Under the pieces are notes generated by a model that was not told where the DNA came from, made no database searches, and saw only the letters and a program-made list of their open reading frames with translations. A stretch of 19,462 nt of DNA from Bacteroidota bacterium (GTDB taxonomy: Bacteria > Bacteroidota > Bacteroidia > CAILMK01), in NCBI GenBank assembly GCA_013287095.1, contig JABDEJ010000045.1, forward strand, positions 1 through 19,462, in the 5' to 3' direction. Positions 7,056 to 15,572 of the stretch are shown here, piece by piece. The position numbers and the translations under genes were made by a program. Numbering within the stretch: the first letter of the stretch is position 1; each line of letters opens with the position of its first letter.

Positions 7056-10000
7056 TACTGATATTTGATCTTTGCCACTTTGATACATTCTTCAACCAAA
7101 TCGTCAATGTGAGCAAAAGGTAATTCAATTCCGTATTTTATTTTCAAATCAAACAAAAAATCATCAATGTCTATTTTGATCGTCCCCTCAACATCTTTGT
7201 TGTTTTGCCAATCTACCAAAAGATTTCCATTTTCAAAAACTGAAGCTCTGATAATTGCATCTATGTTTTTTGCTACATCTAAATTGATTTGATCTCTTGA
7301 GGACTGGTTCTTTAAATCGTTTTCAAATATGGAACCCGCGAGATTATAAAAGGCAATAGCGACCTTGTTTTCACTAATTTCATTGGGTACATTGTCTCTT
7401 TTCCCGTTTAAAAAATTATCTTCATAACCTTTGGCCTTTTTTAGGAACTCTGCTTCTGAAATTCTTTGCCTATGATAGTCATTGATAGCATCCTGGAGAA
7501 GCTGAGACAGTTTTTTGTAATATACAGGATCCTCATTCATCTGTACATTAATTGCCTTAATGGTACGACTTGCAATATGGTCTGCCTTTGCCGCCTTGCT
7601 TGTTAATTTTTCAACTTCGGCTTCTCGTTCTTTCGGATCAAAAATATTCTCAAGACTTGTTATTTTTAGGACTTCTCCCTGTGTGGAAATATGTTTATCT
7701 ATTAGTTTTTGTACCTGTGATTCATATTCGGCATAATCAATTTCGTCAGAATAGCGCCTTTTTACTGACACCCGTAACGCAAGGAAAAACTTAGCATCTT
7801 TCTTATATTTATCAATCTGCTTTTCAGGTGTTATGGTCATAAATTCATAACTGGACATTGCAAGTTTCAAAAGGCGGCTAAAAACGGAAAGTTTATCATA
7901 GAATAAATATCTATATGCTGGGTCAGATAGCAATTCCTCATAAGCAGGCTCATCATATTTGTTTTGTATATTCTTGAATATATCCCATACTTCCGAATGT
8001 GCCTGTGGCAAATTTTCCAGTTCATTAACAAGTTTTGTAACTGTTCCTTGCAATTCTTCTTCATCAAAATCCTCAAGGCCTGAATAGTCGTTTAGAGCCT
8101 TATCCAGATTTTCAAGGTTGCCATAATAGTCAATAATAAGACCGTATTCTTTGCCTTCTGTAACCCTGTTCACCCGGGCTATTGCTTGCAGCAGTGTATG
8201 ATCTTGCATGTGCTTTGTAAGATATAACACACAATTATTTGGGGCATCAAAGCCAGTTAATAGTTTGGAAACCACAATAATTATTTCCGGATCATCCTGC
8301 TTTTTAAAAGCATTGATAACTGTCTTTTCGTAGTTCTCCTTGGTGCCATATTTATCCATCATAGCCTTCCAGAACTTCAGGTTTACTTCTTCATTTTCTT
8401 CAAATGCATCTTCATAATTTTCCCGAACATCAGGTGCCGATATAAGAACCTCACAACTTACCCTGCCAATTTCTTTCAGGTATTCTCTATACTTAATAGC
8501 AATAGTTTTGCTTGGTGCCACCAATTGACCTTTGGCTTTTAGTGTGCCGAAAGTAATTCCCTGAACATTATCTTCAAAATGCTCCGATATGTCCCAGGCA
8601 CGGGCATATATTACCTGATCGGCTTTATTCAACTGACTTTTAGTGCTGAATTTGCGCTTTAAGGCAGCTTTACCGTATTCGGTAAGGGGTTCTGAAACCT
8701 TTTCAAAAAAAGTATCTAAAGGCTTTTCGTTTACTTCTATCATATTGTGCCTACCTTCATAAAGCAGAGGGACAACAGCCTTATCAGCTACGGCATCAGT
8801 AATGGAGTATACGTCAATGATACCGCCAAATTTGTTGGCAGTATTTTTCTCTTTTTTCATGAGCGGTGTGCCTGTGAATGCAATAAAACATGCATTTGGA
8901 AAGGCACGCCGCATTTTTATATTCATTGGGCCATATTGACTCCGATGCCCTTCATCTACCATTACAAATATGTTTGGTGAATTAAGTCCCGCAGGCATCT
9001 GGCTCACAGCAGATTCAAACTTATTGATCACAGAGGTAATGACACATTCTTCATCGGAAAGCAATAAACCGAGCAGGCTGGTATCACGTTTCAACCCATC
9101 CATTTCCTTTTCGTCCATAGACTCACCACTAGCTCTTTTTATAGATTCAACTGAAGTGCCTTTTGTAGCGTTCTTTACAGAAACATGGCATTTTTTGAAT
9201 GTTTCAGTGATCTGATCATCAAGGTCTATTCTGTCGGTTACTAATATAATCTTTGGATTTTTGATTTCAGTCTGCATGGCGATCTGTTCAGCAAGCATTA
9301 CCATTGTCAATGATTTGCCACTCCCCTGGGTATGCCAGATTACACCACCTGACCTGTATTGACCATTGCCGTTTGGGGCAGGATGCAATGTGCTGATCTT
9401 TACCAGGGTATTTTTTACCGCATAATATTGCTGGTACCTGGCTATTTTTTTAATACCGTCATCATAGAGGATAAATTTAAAAATCAGTTCTAAAATCCGT
9501 TCTTTGCGACAAATAGCATAAAGTAATTTATCCTGTCCTGTGATTTGCTGATCCTGATCTTCAAGTCTATCAAAATAGCTGAGTACGGATTTGTACCTCT
9601 CCTTAAAAATAGCAACCCTGTCATTTGCTGGGAGCGGTGCATTTTTTAAAACCTCAAGCTGAGACAGATATTCACGCTCCTGTTCCTTAGTTTTGAATAT
9701 TTCCTTCCAGATACTCCAGAATTCTTTGGGACTGGCAGTAGTGGCATATTTGGCATCATTTACAGCAAGGCTGAAAACTATATTAGAATAGTTATATAGA
9801 TTTCTGATACCGTCATCCTGCTGATTGCGGAGTTGTTGCTCTATGGCCTTATCAACTGGATTTTTTATCTGTGGACTTTTACATTCGATAACCACCATTG
9901 GAATACCATTGACAAATAACACAATGTCTGGTCTGTACTGGTCATTACGACCGGAACGTAACACACTAAATTCTTCAGTTATATGAAAGACATTGTTTTC

Positions 10001-10384
10001 AGGGTTTTTCCAGTCTATATACCTAAAACTAAAGCTCTTTTTATCACCTAGCACCGTTTGATCCAGGCTTTTGCCAAGGGTAATGAGATCGTAGCAAGCC
10101 TGGTTAGCAGCCATAAACCCATTTTGCACTGGTAAATCCCTTAAATCCATAACAGCTGCATTTATATTTGCTTCTGAAAATGGAAATTCTTTTCCCTTGT
10201 ATTCTATGCTGTTTATTTTTTGAAGCTGTGCCTTTAATACCTGCTCTAAAATTACATTACCGTACCTGCCATTGCGGGCTTCCAGGGCTTCATCTGGGCT
10301 AAGGTATTGATAGCCCATCTTCATTAAAAGCTGCAATGCAGGTATTTGAGAGATATGATCTTCGATAAAGGAGGGAGTTTCCAT
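7055..10384 (-). CDS. hsdR: Type I restriction enzyme R subunit (HsdR)
   Basis: 1109 residues, full length for the family. The N-terminal PD-(D/E)XK nuclease has D153, E167 and K169 (YRPDIVLFVNG then VVIECKSP), followed by the QxxxY-region motif QQLRNQQ (about 183-189). The SF2 translocase motor has Walker A HTQGSGKS (351-358), DEGH box 477-480, TGTP 504-507, and motif VI LLQAIARVNR (731-740). A helical C-terminal region (about 880-1100) would bind the methyltransferase core. The protein cuts unmodified DNA after ATP-driven translocation when HsdM2HsdS recognises its site. It starts one base after the stop of the preceding membrane protein gene and ends overlapping the metallopeptidase start. 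hsdS is in the same transcript but 4 kb upstream; hsdM is not in the window. Confidence 0.96.
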   Translation of the reverse strand: METPSFIEDHISQIPALQLLMKMGYQYLSPDEALEARNGRYGNVILEQVLKAQLQKINSIEYKGKEFPFSEANINAAVMDLRDLPVQNGFMAANQACYDLITLGKSLDQTVLGDKKSFSFRYIDWKNPENNVFHITEEFSVLRSGRNDQYRPDIVLFVNGIPMVVIECKSPQIKNPVDKAIEQQLRNQQDDGIRNLYNYSNIVFSLAVNDAKYATTASPKEFWSIWKEIFKTKEQEREYLSQLEVLKNAPLPANDRVAIFKERYKSVLSYFDRLEDQDQQITGQDKLLYAICRKERILELIFKFILYDDGIKKIARYQQYYAVKNTLVKISTLHPAPNGNGQYRSGGVIWHTQGSGKSLTMVMLAEQIAMQTEIKNPKIILVTDRIDLDDQITETFKKCHVSVKNATKGTSVESIKRASGESMDEKEMDGLKRDTSLLGLLLSDEECVITSVINKFESAVSQMPAGLNSPNIFVMVDEGHRSQYGPMNIKMRRAFPNACFIAFTGTPLMKKEKNTANKFGGIIDVYSITDAVADKAVVPLLYEGRHNMIEVNEKPLDTFFEKVSEPLTEYGKAALKRKFSTKSQLNKADQVIYARAWDISEHFEDNVQGITFGTLKAKGQLVAPSKTIAIKYREYLKEIGRVSCEVLISAPDVRENYEDAFEENEEVNLKFWKAMMDKYGTKENYEKTVINAFKKQDDPEIIIVVSKLLTGFDAPNNCVLYLTKHMQDHTLLQAIARVNRVTEGKEYGLIIDYYGNLENLDKALNDYSGLEDFDEEELQGTVTKLVNELENLPQAHSEVWDIFKNIQNKYDEPAYEELLSDPAYRYLFYDKLSVFSRLLKLAMSSYEFMTITPEKQIDKYKKDAKFFLALRVSVKRRYSDEIDYAEYESQVQKLIDKHISTQGEVLKITSLENIFDPKEREAEVEKLTSKAAKADHIASRTIKAINVQMNEDPVYYKKLSQLLQDAINDYHRQRISEAEFLKKAKGYEDNFLNGKRDNVPNEISENKVAIAFYNLAGSIFENDLKNQSSRDQINLDVAKNIDAIIRASVFENGNLLVDWQNNKDVEGTIKIDIDDFLFDLKIKYGIELPFAHIDDLVEECIKVAKIKYQ

Positions 10385-10385
10385 T

Positions 10386-11039
10386 TTAGTTAGCTTTATA
10401 TTGAACTAGTTCAGGATCTGTAATTGTTGATCGCATTGTACTATCTCCTGAAATTATCTGTTGATAGAGATTACCTGCCTTATCCTCATACTCAATTAAT
10501 ATTCTGAATTCTAAACTAGGCGCACCGTAAACATTTCCGTCAGATCTGTTTGTGACAATATTAATGTAACTATCCTTTTTAAACTCATATTTTGTTCCAA
10601 ACTCTGATCTGATAATCAATTGCGGTGGTTCATGTATATCTTTTACATTTTTAATAAAAGCATCCTCGCCAAAATTCTCAATAAAGAACCTAATCTCTGA
10701 ACCAGACCTTTTACCACCATTTAGAAACAATCTAGGCCTTATACTTAGCAAGTACTTTTGTTTTTCTAAATCTGCCAATTTCATTGAACCTTCAGATGCT
10801 TCCATTTGTGAAAATGCTATTCCGCGAAGAACATTTACTTGCTCACTTGTTAAATTATTCCCTTCTTGTAAGATTGTATTTTGTGCATCAATTTTCGTGG
10901 CTATGTCAACAAGTTTATCAATCTGTTCTTGTTTATTTTTATCCTTTTTAAACAGCAAAATAAAGCCCGCAATAGCTCCAGGGACTGCGATAATGGCAGC
11001 GATTGCTATAACTACATCAGTCCATTTTGGTGAATCCAT
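10386..11039 (-). CDS. Single-pass membrane protein, paralogue A
   Basis: 217 residues, not recognised. Residues 1-7 (MDSPKWT) are followed by one hydrophobic helix at about 8-30 (DVVIAIAAIIAVPGAIAGF), a lysine-rich stop (KKDKNK) and a helical, probably coiled-coil region to about 98. From 99 on it is beta-rich (RPRLFLNGG, RFFIENFGEDAFIKNV, FRILIEYEDKAGNLYQQ). The N-terminus is nearly identical to that of the 198-residue protein at 11714-12310, also at DNA level, and both share the order helix, coil, beta domain. The stop is one base upstream of hsdR, so the two are certainly co-transcribed. A membrane effector or an anchor for a defence complex would fit the location, but no function is shown by the sequence. 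Confidence 0.75.
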   Translation of the reverse strand: MDSPKWTDVVIAIAAIIAVPGAIAGFILLFKKDKNKQEQIDKLVDIATKIDAQNTILQEGNNLTSEQVNVLRGIAFSQMEASEGSMKLADLEKQKYLLSIRPRLFLNGGKRSGSEIRFFIENFGEDAFIKNVKDIHEPPQLIIRSEFGTKYEFKKDSYINIVTNRSDGNVYGAPSLEFRILIEYEDKAGNLYQQIISGDSTMRSTITDPELVQYKAN

Positions 11040-11063
11040 AATTAATAAATCAATAAAAATTTT

Positions 11064-11681
11064 TTAAACTTTTTTCCAAATAGTTTCAAAGCTTCTAGCC
11101 TCGCCCTGTAGTAATGGGACATACGAAGTATCTTTCCCATCATTGGAGAAGAACTTATTATTTTTTATATCAAGCACGGCAAAAACAACTTCAGGTTCTG
11201 TGTGTCCTCTAAGTTGATCTTCCATTAGTGATAATATCTGAGAGACCTTATCCTTAGTTAATTTAGTGGGTTTGAAGTATAATTTTACCGCATAAAATAT
11301 TCCCCCAAATTCAATGCCCAATTCAGGATTGATTCGAACCCCTAAATCTCCAATGCGCCAATGGCAAAATGGAGGGGCAAACCATGAAATTGTTTTCCGT
11401 CCCCAAAATTTCTTATATCCTTCAATAGCAATTGGATAGTTGTCTATCTTTTTTTTATCTGTTAAGCTATCAAGAATGTTTTTGAGATCTTTTTTACTTT
11501 TCAAATTTTGATGGATTTCGATCAGTCCCTCCCTTAGAGGTTTATAAAAATCCGTTGAGGGATTATATCCAGGGCGATATTTAATTTCCTTCACCTTCGT
11601 CATTTTTGAACCACCAGACTTATTCACGAATTCCATGAAGTCAGTAAGTGAAATTTCTATTAATGATGTTCTTTTTGGCAT
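11064..11681 (-). CDS. Unrecognised 205-residue soluble protein
   Basis: No domain recognised, no signal peptide and no transmembrane helix. The protein has a helical, basic N-terminal half (about 25-80) and a more conserved-looking C-terminal half: GYKKFWGRK, WRIGDLGVRINPELGIEF, YAVKLYFKPTKLTKDKV, VVFAVLDIKNNKFF and LLQGEARSFETIWKKV. The alternation of strands and one long helix (LTKDKVSQILSLMEDQL) suggests a compact alpha/beta domain. No nuclease, nucleotide-binding or protease motif stands out. It lies between the two paralogous membrane proteins, 32 bases after one and 24 before the other, so the three probably form one functional cassette inside the restriction locus. Confidence 0.7.
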   Translation of the reverse strand: MPKRTSLIEISLTDFMEFVNKSGGSKMTKVKEIKYRPGYNPSTDFYKPLREGLIEIHQNLKSKKDLKNILDSLTDKKKIDNYPIAIEGYKKFWGRKTISWFAPPFCHWRIGDLGVRINPELGIEFGGIFYAVKLYFKPTKLTKDKVSQILSLMEDQLRGHTEPEVVFAVLDIKNNKFFSNDGKDTSYVPLLQGEARSFETIWKKV

Positions 11682-11713
11682 AAATTTATCTTGAAGATTA
11701 TCTTAAAAAATTT

Positions 11714-12310
11714 CTAATTAGCCGCTTGATCCCTTTTTAAATTAACAATCGCAGAAGGTGACATTACATAATGATTCTCTTCAAACCATATGAGAATATC
11801 TTGAATAAAAGTATATCCCTCTTCGGTGATGTAATTTAATTGAAGATTTATATGATCTGGAGGAGCTTCTCTATAGCTGACACCAATAAAAAAGGTTTGC
11901 TTATTTTCAAACTGATTGATAGTTGTCTTTGTAAGAGTGTATCCATCCAACGCCGCAGAAACTGCATAATCAGTAAGTGTTGAATGAGGACTTGAATTTA
12001 AAAAATCAATTCTAATTTTTTTTGTATCAGGATACCAAGTCAATGATGGAGTAATTATAGGTTTCCGTGAAGCTTCATATCTATTTTCTGCCGCAGTTTG
12101 CATATCTGTAAGCTGCTTTGCAATTGTAGTCAGACTATTAATTTCAGTTTCTCTTTCTTTATCCTTTTTCATCAGTTTATATAAGGTAATGACTGTAACT
12201 GGTACGCCAACAATTGCTGCAATTGCAATAACAACATCAGTCCATTTTGGTGCATCAACGTTAATGCTTATTATGTAAATGATTCTTAATATGTTATAAA
12301 GCATATTCAT
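11714..12310 (-). CDS. Single-pass membrane protein, paralogue B
   Basis: 198 residues, not recognised as a family. It has an 18-residue hydrophobic extension (MNMLYNILRIIYIISINV) before DAPKWTDVVIAIAAIVG, which aligns with the very start of paralogue A (MDSPKWTDVVIAIAAII). The single helix is at about 24-46, followed by KKDKERE, a helical stretch to about 80 and a beta-rich region (RKPIITPSLTWYP, KIRIDFLNSSPHSTL, INLQLNYITEEGYTFIQD). The extension may be a second short membrane segment or part of the leader. It follows the patatin-associated CD-NTase after 70 bases, so a role as a further membrane effector or sensor next to the CBASS genes is possible but unproven. Confidence 0.72.
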   Translation of the reverse strand: MNMLYNILRIIYIISINVDAPKWTDVVIAIAAIVGVPVTVITLYKLMKKDKERETEINSLTTIAKQLTDMQTAAENRYEASRKPIITPSLTWYPDTKKIRIDFLNSSPHSTLTDYAVSAALDGYTLTKTTINQFENKQTFFIGVSYREAPPDHINLQLNYITEEGYTFIQDILIWFEENHYVMSPSAIVNLKRDQAAN

Positions 12311-12380
12311 TTTTATTAATTTCTATAAATTTCCGATACAGCCTAATCTAGTTTCAATTTATATTGTTATTCAAGGGTCT

Positions 12381-13238
12381 CTATTCCACCGGAAACCTCT
12401 CTCCCAGTTGTTGTTTCCAGATATGACATGCCTTTAAAGTGTTTTCTTGCTCCAAGGCAGATTTTGCACTCTCAATCAATGATTTGAGGGAATCCTTAAA
12501 GTTTTCAAACTGGTTTGCATCCAGTTTGGCTAGAAAGTCATCACCAGGGGTTGCAGGGTTTTTGCAGGATGAATCCAATATAAAATAGTTTTTGATAGCT
12601 TTTGCCGTCTCGTAAAAAGCAATATCATCCCTATCATTTGGTTTAAAATGAACGGCAACCCATTTTGTAAATGCAATACCACTGGGCATTTTCCTTGACC
12701 TACAGTGCGCCCAGGTTTTAAAGTACTTCACCAAACGAAGAAGTTGTCCATTATTATTATCGCGTGCATCAAACCAATCACATAGTTCTTTCGGATCACT
12801 TTTTACCCAACCAGTTTTTGTTGCCAGGAAGGGATGTTTATCTTGCGTAGTTTTATAATACACCGGGAGGTCAATATCAAAATCACTCTTATAAATTACC
12901 CTGATACACTTCTCCTTATGCTGTGCTCCACCGCTGGTGTGGCCATTAATTGCTTCAAGCACCCACTTCTGCAAAGTTTTCGGCTCAACGTCAGGCTTGG
13001 TTAAAAAATAAATGCCCAGATCAACATCATACATCCCGTCCTTTCCAATAACCATAGTTCTCATTTTATATGAACCTTGGATATAAAATTTCGGAACTAT
13101 GGAATTTGATTTCGCTTTGAAAAAATCAACGATTCTCTTTTCCAGGGCCAATCGTGATGATCTCATCTTGTCAACCTTTGCTTTTGGGACTGAAATCCCT
13201 TTCTCAAATTTCAGAAACTGACTATGAGTATTTGCCAT
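12381..13238 (-). CDS. CD-NTase, cyclic oligonucleotide synthase partnered with the patatin (CBASS)
   Basis: 285 residues from ATG 13238 (MANTHSQFLKFEKGISVPK); the frame extends to 13325, but that part lies inside the patatin gene and does not look like a CD-NTase N-terminus. Active-site marks of the cGAS/DncV-like nucleotidyltransferases: G55-S56 in YIQGSYKMRT, metal-binding D71 and D73 in YDVDLGIYF, and the third aspartate in DFDIDLPVYY (D121/D123). A helical C-terminal half follows. In CBASS these enzymes make a cyclic di- or trinucleotide upon phage infection that activates the adjacent effector. The start is 16 bases after the patatin stop, so the two form a minimal effector-cyclase unit. 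It is clearly different in sequence from the other CD-NTase at 16858-18084. Which nucleotide it makes cannot be read. Confidence 0.85.
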   Translation of the reverse strand: MANTHSQFLKFEKGISVPKAKVDKMRSSRLALEKRIVDFFKAKSNSIVPKFYIQGSYKMRTMVIGKDGMYDVDLGIYFLTKPDVEPKTLQKWVLEAINGHTSGGAQHKEKCIRVIYKSDFDIDLPVYYKTTQDKHPFLATKTGWVKSDPKELCDWFDARDNNNGQLLRLVKYFKTWAHCRSRKMPSGIAFTKWVAVHFKPNDRDDIAFYETAKAIKNYFILDSSCKNPATPGDDFLAKLDANQFENFKDSLKSLIESAKSALEQENTLKACHIWKQQLGERFPVE

Positions 13239-13254
13239 ATCGCTATATTTTTTA

Positions 13255-14307
13255 TCAAAGAACATTTTCTTCACTATTAGGCCGCCCGCGACCGTTGCAA
13301 TAAGTTTCCATAATATTCGTTGCATTGTTGTGAAATTCGTGACTGCCTTTTTCGGCCAGTCGGGTTAATATATCTTTATCAGTAGTATCCATGTCAACTT
13401 TTAGCGTGTCATCAAGGTCCGTATTGATTCGCATGTATTTAAACTTAGGATTTTCCCGATTTTCAGCATCTATGCCAAATTGTAATAAACTAATGAGGTT
13501 TTCTGTTTGCTGAGATTGTGCCTGCATGAACAGGTCAATGATTCTTCTTTTTTTGTTCTTCAGCATCCAATAAAAGATGCCCCAATTTTTGCGGTTTTTT
13601 CCATCAGTAAACTTTTGATTCCCCGTACCAAGCGATAATACATTGATGTTTGCCAGATCCTGGTAAAAGGCTGTTTGCGCTTCGATAATACCAAGCAGTG
13701 TGGGATTGTTTGCTACAACACCTCCATCAACTTTATTACTGAATGATTTTAATGTCCCGTTTAAATCAGTGTAAGATGTAGAGTATGGATCAAAATAGGT
13801 AGGTGCTGCTGATGTGCCCAATGCAACCTGATAGGCGGGAATGTGATAATCACGAGTAAAACGGGGATGATGACCTGTCTTTAAAACTGAGGGTTTCCCA
13901 ATAAGTAAATCATAAATAGGAATACACACACTTGTTTTACAGTCCTTTAATCTTGGATCTTGGTTATTATTAATTGATTGGAATTTTTCCCGGATAAGTT
14001 TTTCTAAAGCTTCGCGATTGTGAGATGAGTGCCGAAATTGTCCAAAAATTAACCTTCTCTTATTACCGAAGATTGTGTCAGCATTGTCAATGTAAAGTTC
14101 AAAAATTTCTTTAGCTGGAACTCCCAGCGCCAAGGCAATAGCCAAAATACCTCCTGTGGAAGTACCGCATATTAAATCAAAGTGCTGATATACTTGCCAA
14201 TTCTTTTTATCCTTGGCCTGTAGCTCAGCCTCAAGCTGTTCCAATATTTTAGCAGGAAACACACCCCGAATGCCACCACCATCTATACAAAGTATGTTAA
14301 ATGCCAT
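13255..14307 (-). CDS. capV: Patatin-like phospholipase, CapV-type CBASS effector
   Basis: 350 residues. The patatin catalytic set is complete: oxyanion glycine loop DGGGIRGVF (9-17), nucleophile S50 in the GTSTGG elbow (48-53), and catalytic D194 in the DGG motif (194-196). The C-terminal 130 residues are helical. CapV proteins are phospholipases that degrade the inner membrane when bound by the cyclic nucleotide of a neighbouring CD-NTase, killing the infected cell before phage release. Direct coupling to the CD-NTase (16 bases downstream) makes this role likely. The start lies 5 bases after the hsdS stop, so the pair is inserted in the restriction operon. Confidence 0.9.
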   Translation of the reverse strand: MAFNILCIDGGGIRGVFPAKILEQLEAELQAKDKKNWQVYQHFDLICGTSTGGILAIALALGVPAKEIFELYIDNADTIFGNKRRLIFGQFRHSSHNREALEKLIREKFQSINNNQDPRLKDCKTSVCIPIYDLLIGKPSVLKTGHHPRFTRDYHIPAYQVALGTSAAPTYFDPYSTSYTDLNGTLKSFSNKVDGGVVANNPTLLGIIEAQTAFYQDLANINVLSLGTGNQKFTDGKNRKNWGIFYWMLKNKKRRIIDLFMQAQSQQTENLISLLQFGIDAENRENPKFKYMRINTDLDDTLKVDMDTTDKDILTRLAEKGSHEFHNNATNIMETYCNGRGRPNSEENVL

Positions 14308-14312
14308 GATTA

Positions 14313-15572
14313 TTAGTTAGTTAATTTGTTTACACGGACTTTCCCGCTCAAAAGTACTTGCATCAATCCTTTCTTTTGCTCTTTGAATTTTTGCTCTTCA
14401 GCTCTTAGGATTTGTATTTCTATATCAGCACTTTGAAGTATGTTATTAATCGCAGTTTGTTCCTCAAACGAGGGAATAGGTATCTTGATTTTGGAAAACT
14501 CATCCCACCTCAGACCTCCCCGCCGATTAATAGAACCTTCCATGCGTTTTTGATATTCATGGATATAAGCATAAGACTTTAAAAGCCTAAACAGATAATT
14601 GTCATTAACGATTTGAGTTTTGAAAACAGTGTACATCGGGCTAACAAGGCCTTCCTTTAAATTGGACTGATAACCAATACTACCTTCCTCAATATGATTT
14701 GTGGCATAAGCAAAATGATTTTGGGGGACAATTTTATAAGATGAAAGATCATTTGCGAATATTCTTCGACCAAAATATTCCAATGATGGAACGAGCCCGT
14801 CATACTTTGTACACGACAATACAGTCAATTCCTGATTGTTTATGTTTTTGATTGAAACTTCCTTCGCAAAGGATTTGATTGGTTTGTAAATCCACTTATC
14901 TCTATGCCCCTTTAATCTTGTCTTTCCAGAAAACAATTGTTGCGTAAGCCATTTTTTACGGGTTTCCTTTTGGGCAATTAGACCTGAGGTTGTCACGATT
15001 GCTTTATCCCAGGTTGCCAAAAGTGTAGCAATGTTTTTTTGTTCTTTAAAAGATGGCAGCGGAATCAAACTAGACCGCACCGTTTCAGTATCCAAACCAA
15101 AACGGGTGATTCCATTTGCTCTGCGTTGGAAATAATGGTTTACATTATATGAGCTCAGCGCATAATACAGGAACAAGCCATCCAAAATCGAAGACTTAGG
15201 CCTAATTACAGCCAGATGGTAACCACACACCAAATCGGGGATGTTTTCAATAACAAAAGCAGGTACAGCAATATCAGTTCTATCCTCTGAATCTTTTGTT
15301 ATAACCACATCACCTTTTTTGAGCCTGAACTTTAAGAACTCTGCTTCTTTTACCGTGCCCTTGCTGAAATTAATACCTCCGAAGATGTATGTGTTTTTAT
15401 AAACATCCGTGTAATTACATAGATACACTTCCTTTTCTCCTGCAACAATATGTTTATCAACGTTGCTGAATATAACATTGGCACAGGCTTTTAACCGTTC
15501 AACGGTCCAGTCATTTGGCATCCAGCCTACAAGTGTTTTTTTGTAAGCTGCTTTTTTTGCACTACCCTTCAT
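14313..15572 (-). CDS. hsdS: Type I restriction enzyme specificity subunit (HsdS)
   Basis: 419 residues from ATG 15572; the frame can be extended to a TTG at 15584. It has two target-recognition domains in tandem: TRD1 at about 12-175 (from GWMPNDWTVERLKACA) and TRD2 at about 225-365. Each is followed by a conserved helical spacer: EQKNIATLLATWDKAI with QKETRKKWLTQQLFSGKTR (about 177-219), and EQTAINNILQSADIEI with KFKEQKKGLMQVLLSGKVRV at the end. This two-fold layout is that of HsdS, which recognises a bipartite DNA site and organises HsdM and HsdR. The start overlaps the end of the upstream gene by 11 bases. It is the only S subunit here and no invertible or truncated second copy is seen. 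Confidence 0.95.
   Translation of the reverse strand: MKGSAKKAAYKKTLVGWMPNDWTVERLKACANVIFSNVDKHIVAGEKEVYLCNYTDVYKNTYIFGGINFSKGTVKEAEFLKFRLKKGDVVITKDSEDRTDIAVPAFVIENIPDLVCGYHLAVIRPKSSILDGLFLYYALSSYNVNHYFQRRANGITRFGLDTETVRSSLIPLPSFKEQKNIATLLATWDKAIVTTSGLIAQKETRKKWLTQQLFSGKTRLKGHRDKWIYKPIKSFAKEVSIKNINNQELTVLSCTKYDGLVPSLEYFGRRIFANDLSSYKIVPQNHFAYATNHIEEGSIGYQSNLKEGLVSPMYTVFKTQIVNDNYLFRLLKSYAYIHEYQKRMEGSINRRGGLRWDEFSKIKIPIPSFEEQTAINNILQSADIEIQILRAEEQKFKEQKKGLMQVLLSGKVRVNKLTN

Noticed and set aside
11320..11345. tRNA T-arm-like sequence (GGTTCGAATC on the minus strand)
   Set aside because: No matching stem around the loop and no acceptor or anticodon arm; it is inside the coding sequence of the 205-residue protein.
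13239..13325. Longer N-terminus of the patatin-linked CD-NTase (hydrophobic leader-like sequence)
   Set aside because: It lies inside the patatin gene in another frame, and the ATG at 13238 gives a typical CD-NTase beginning with a normal 16-base spacing.
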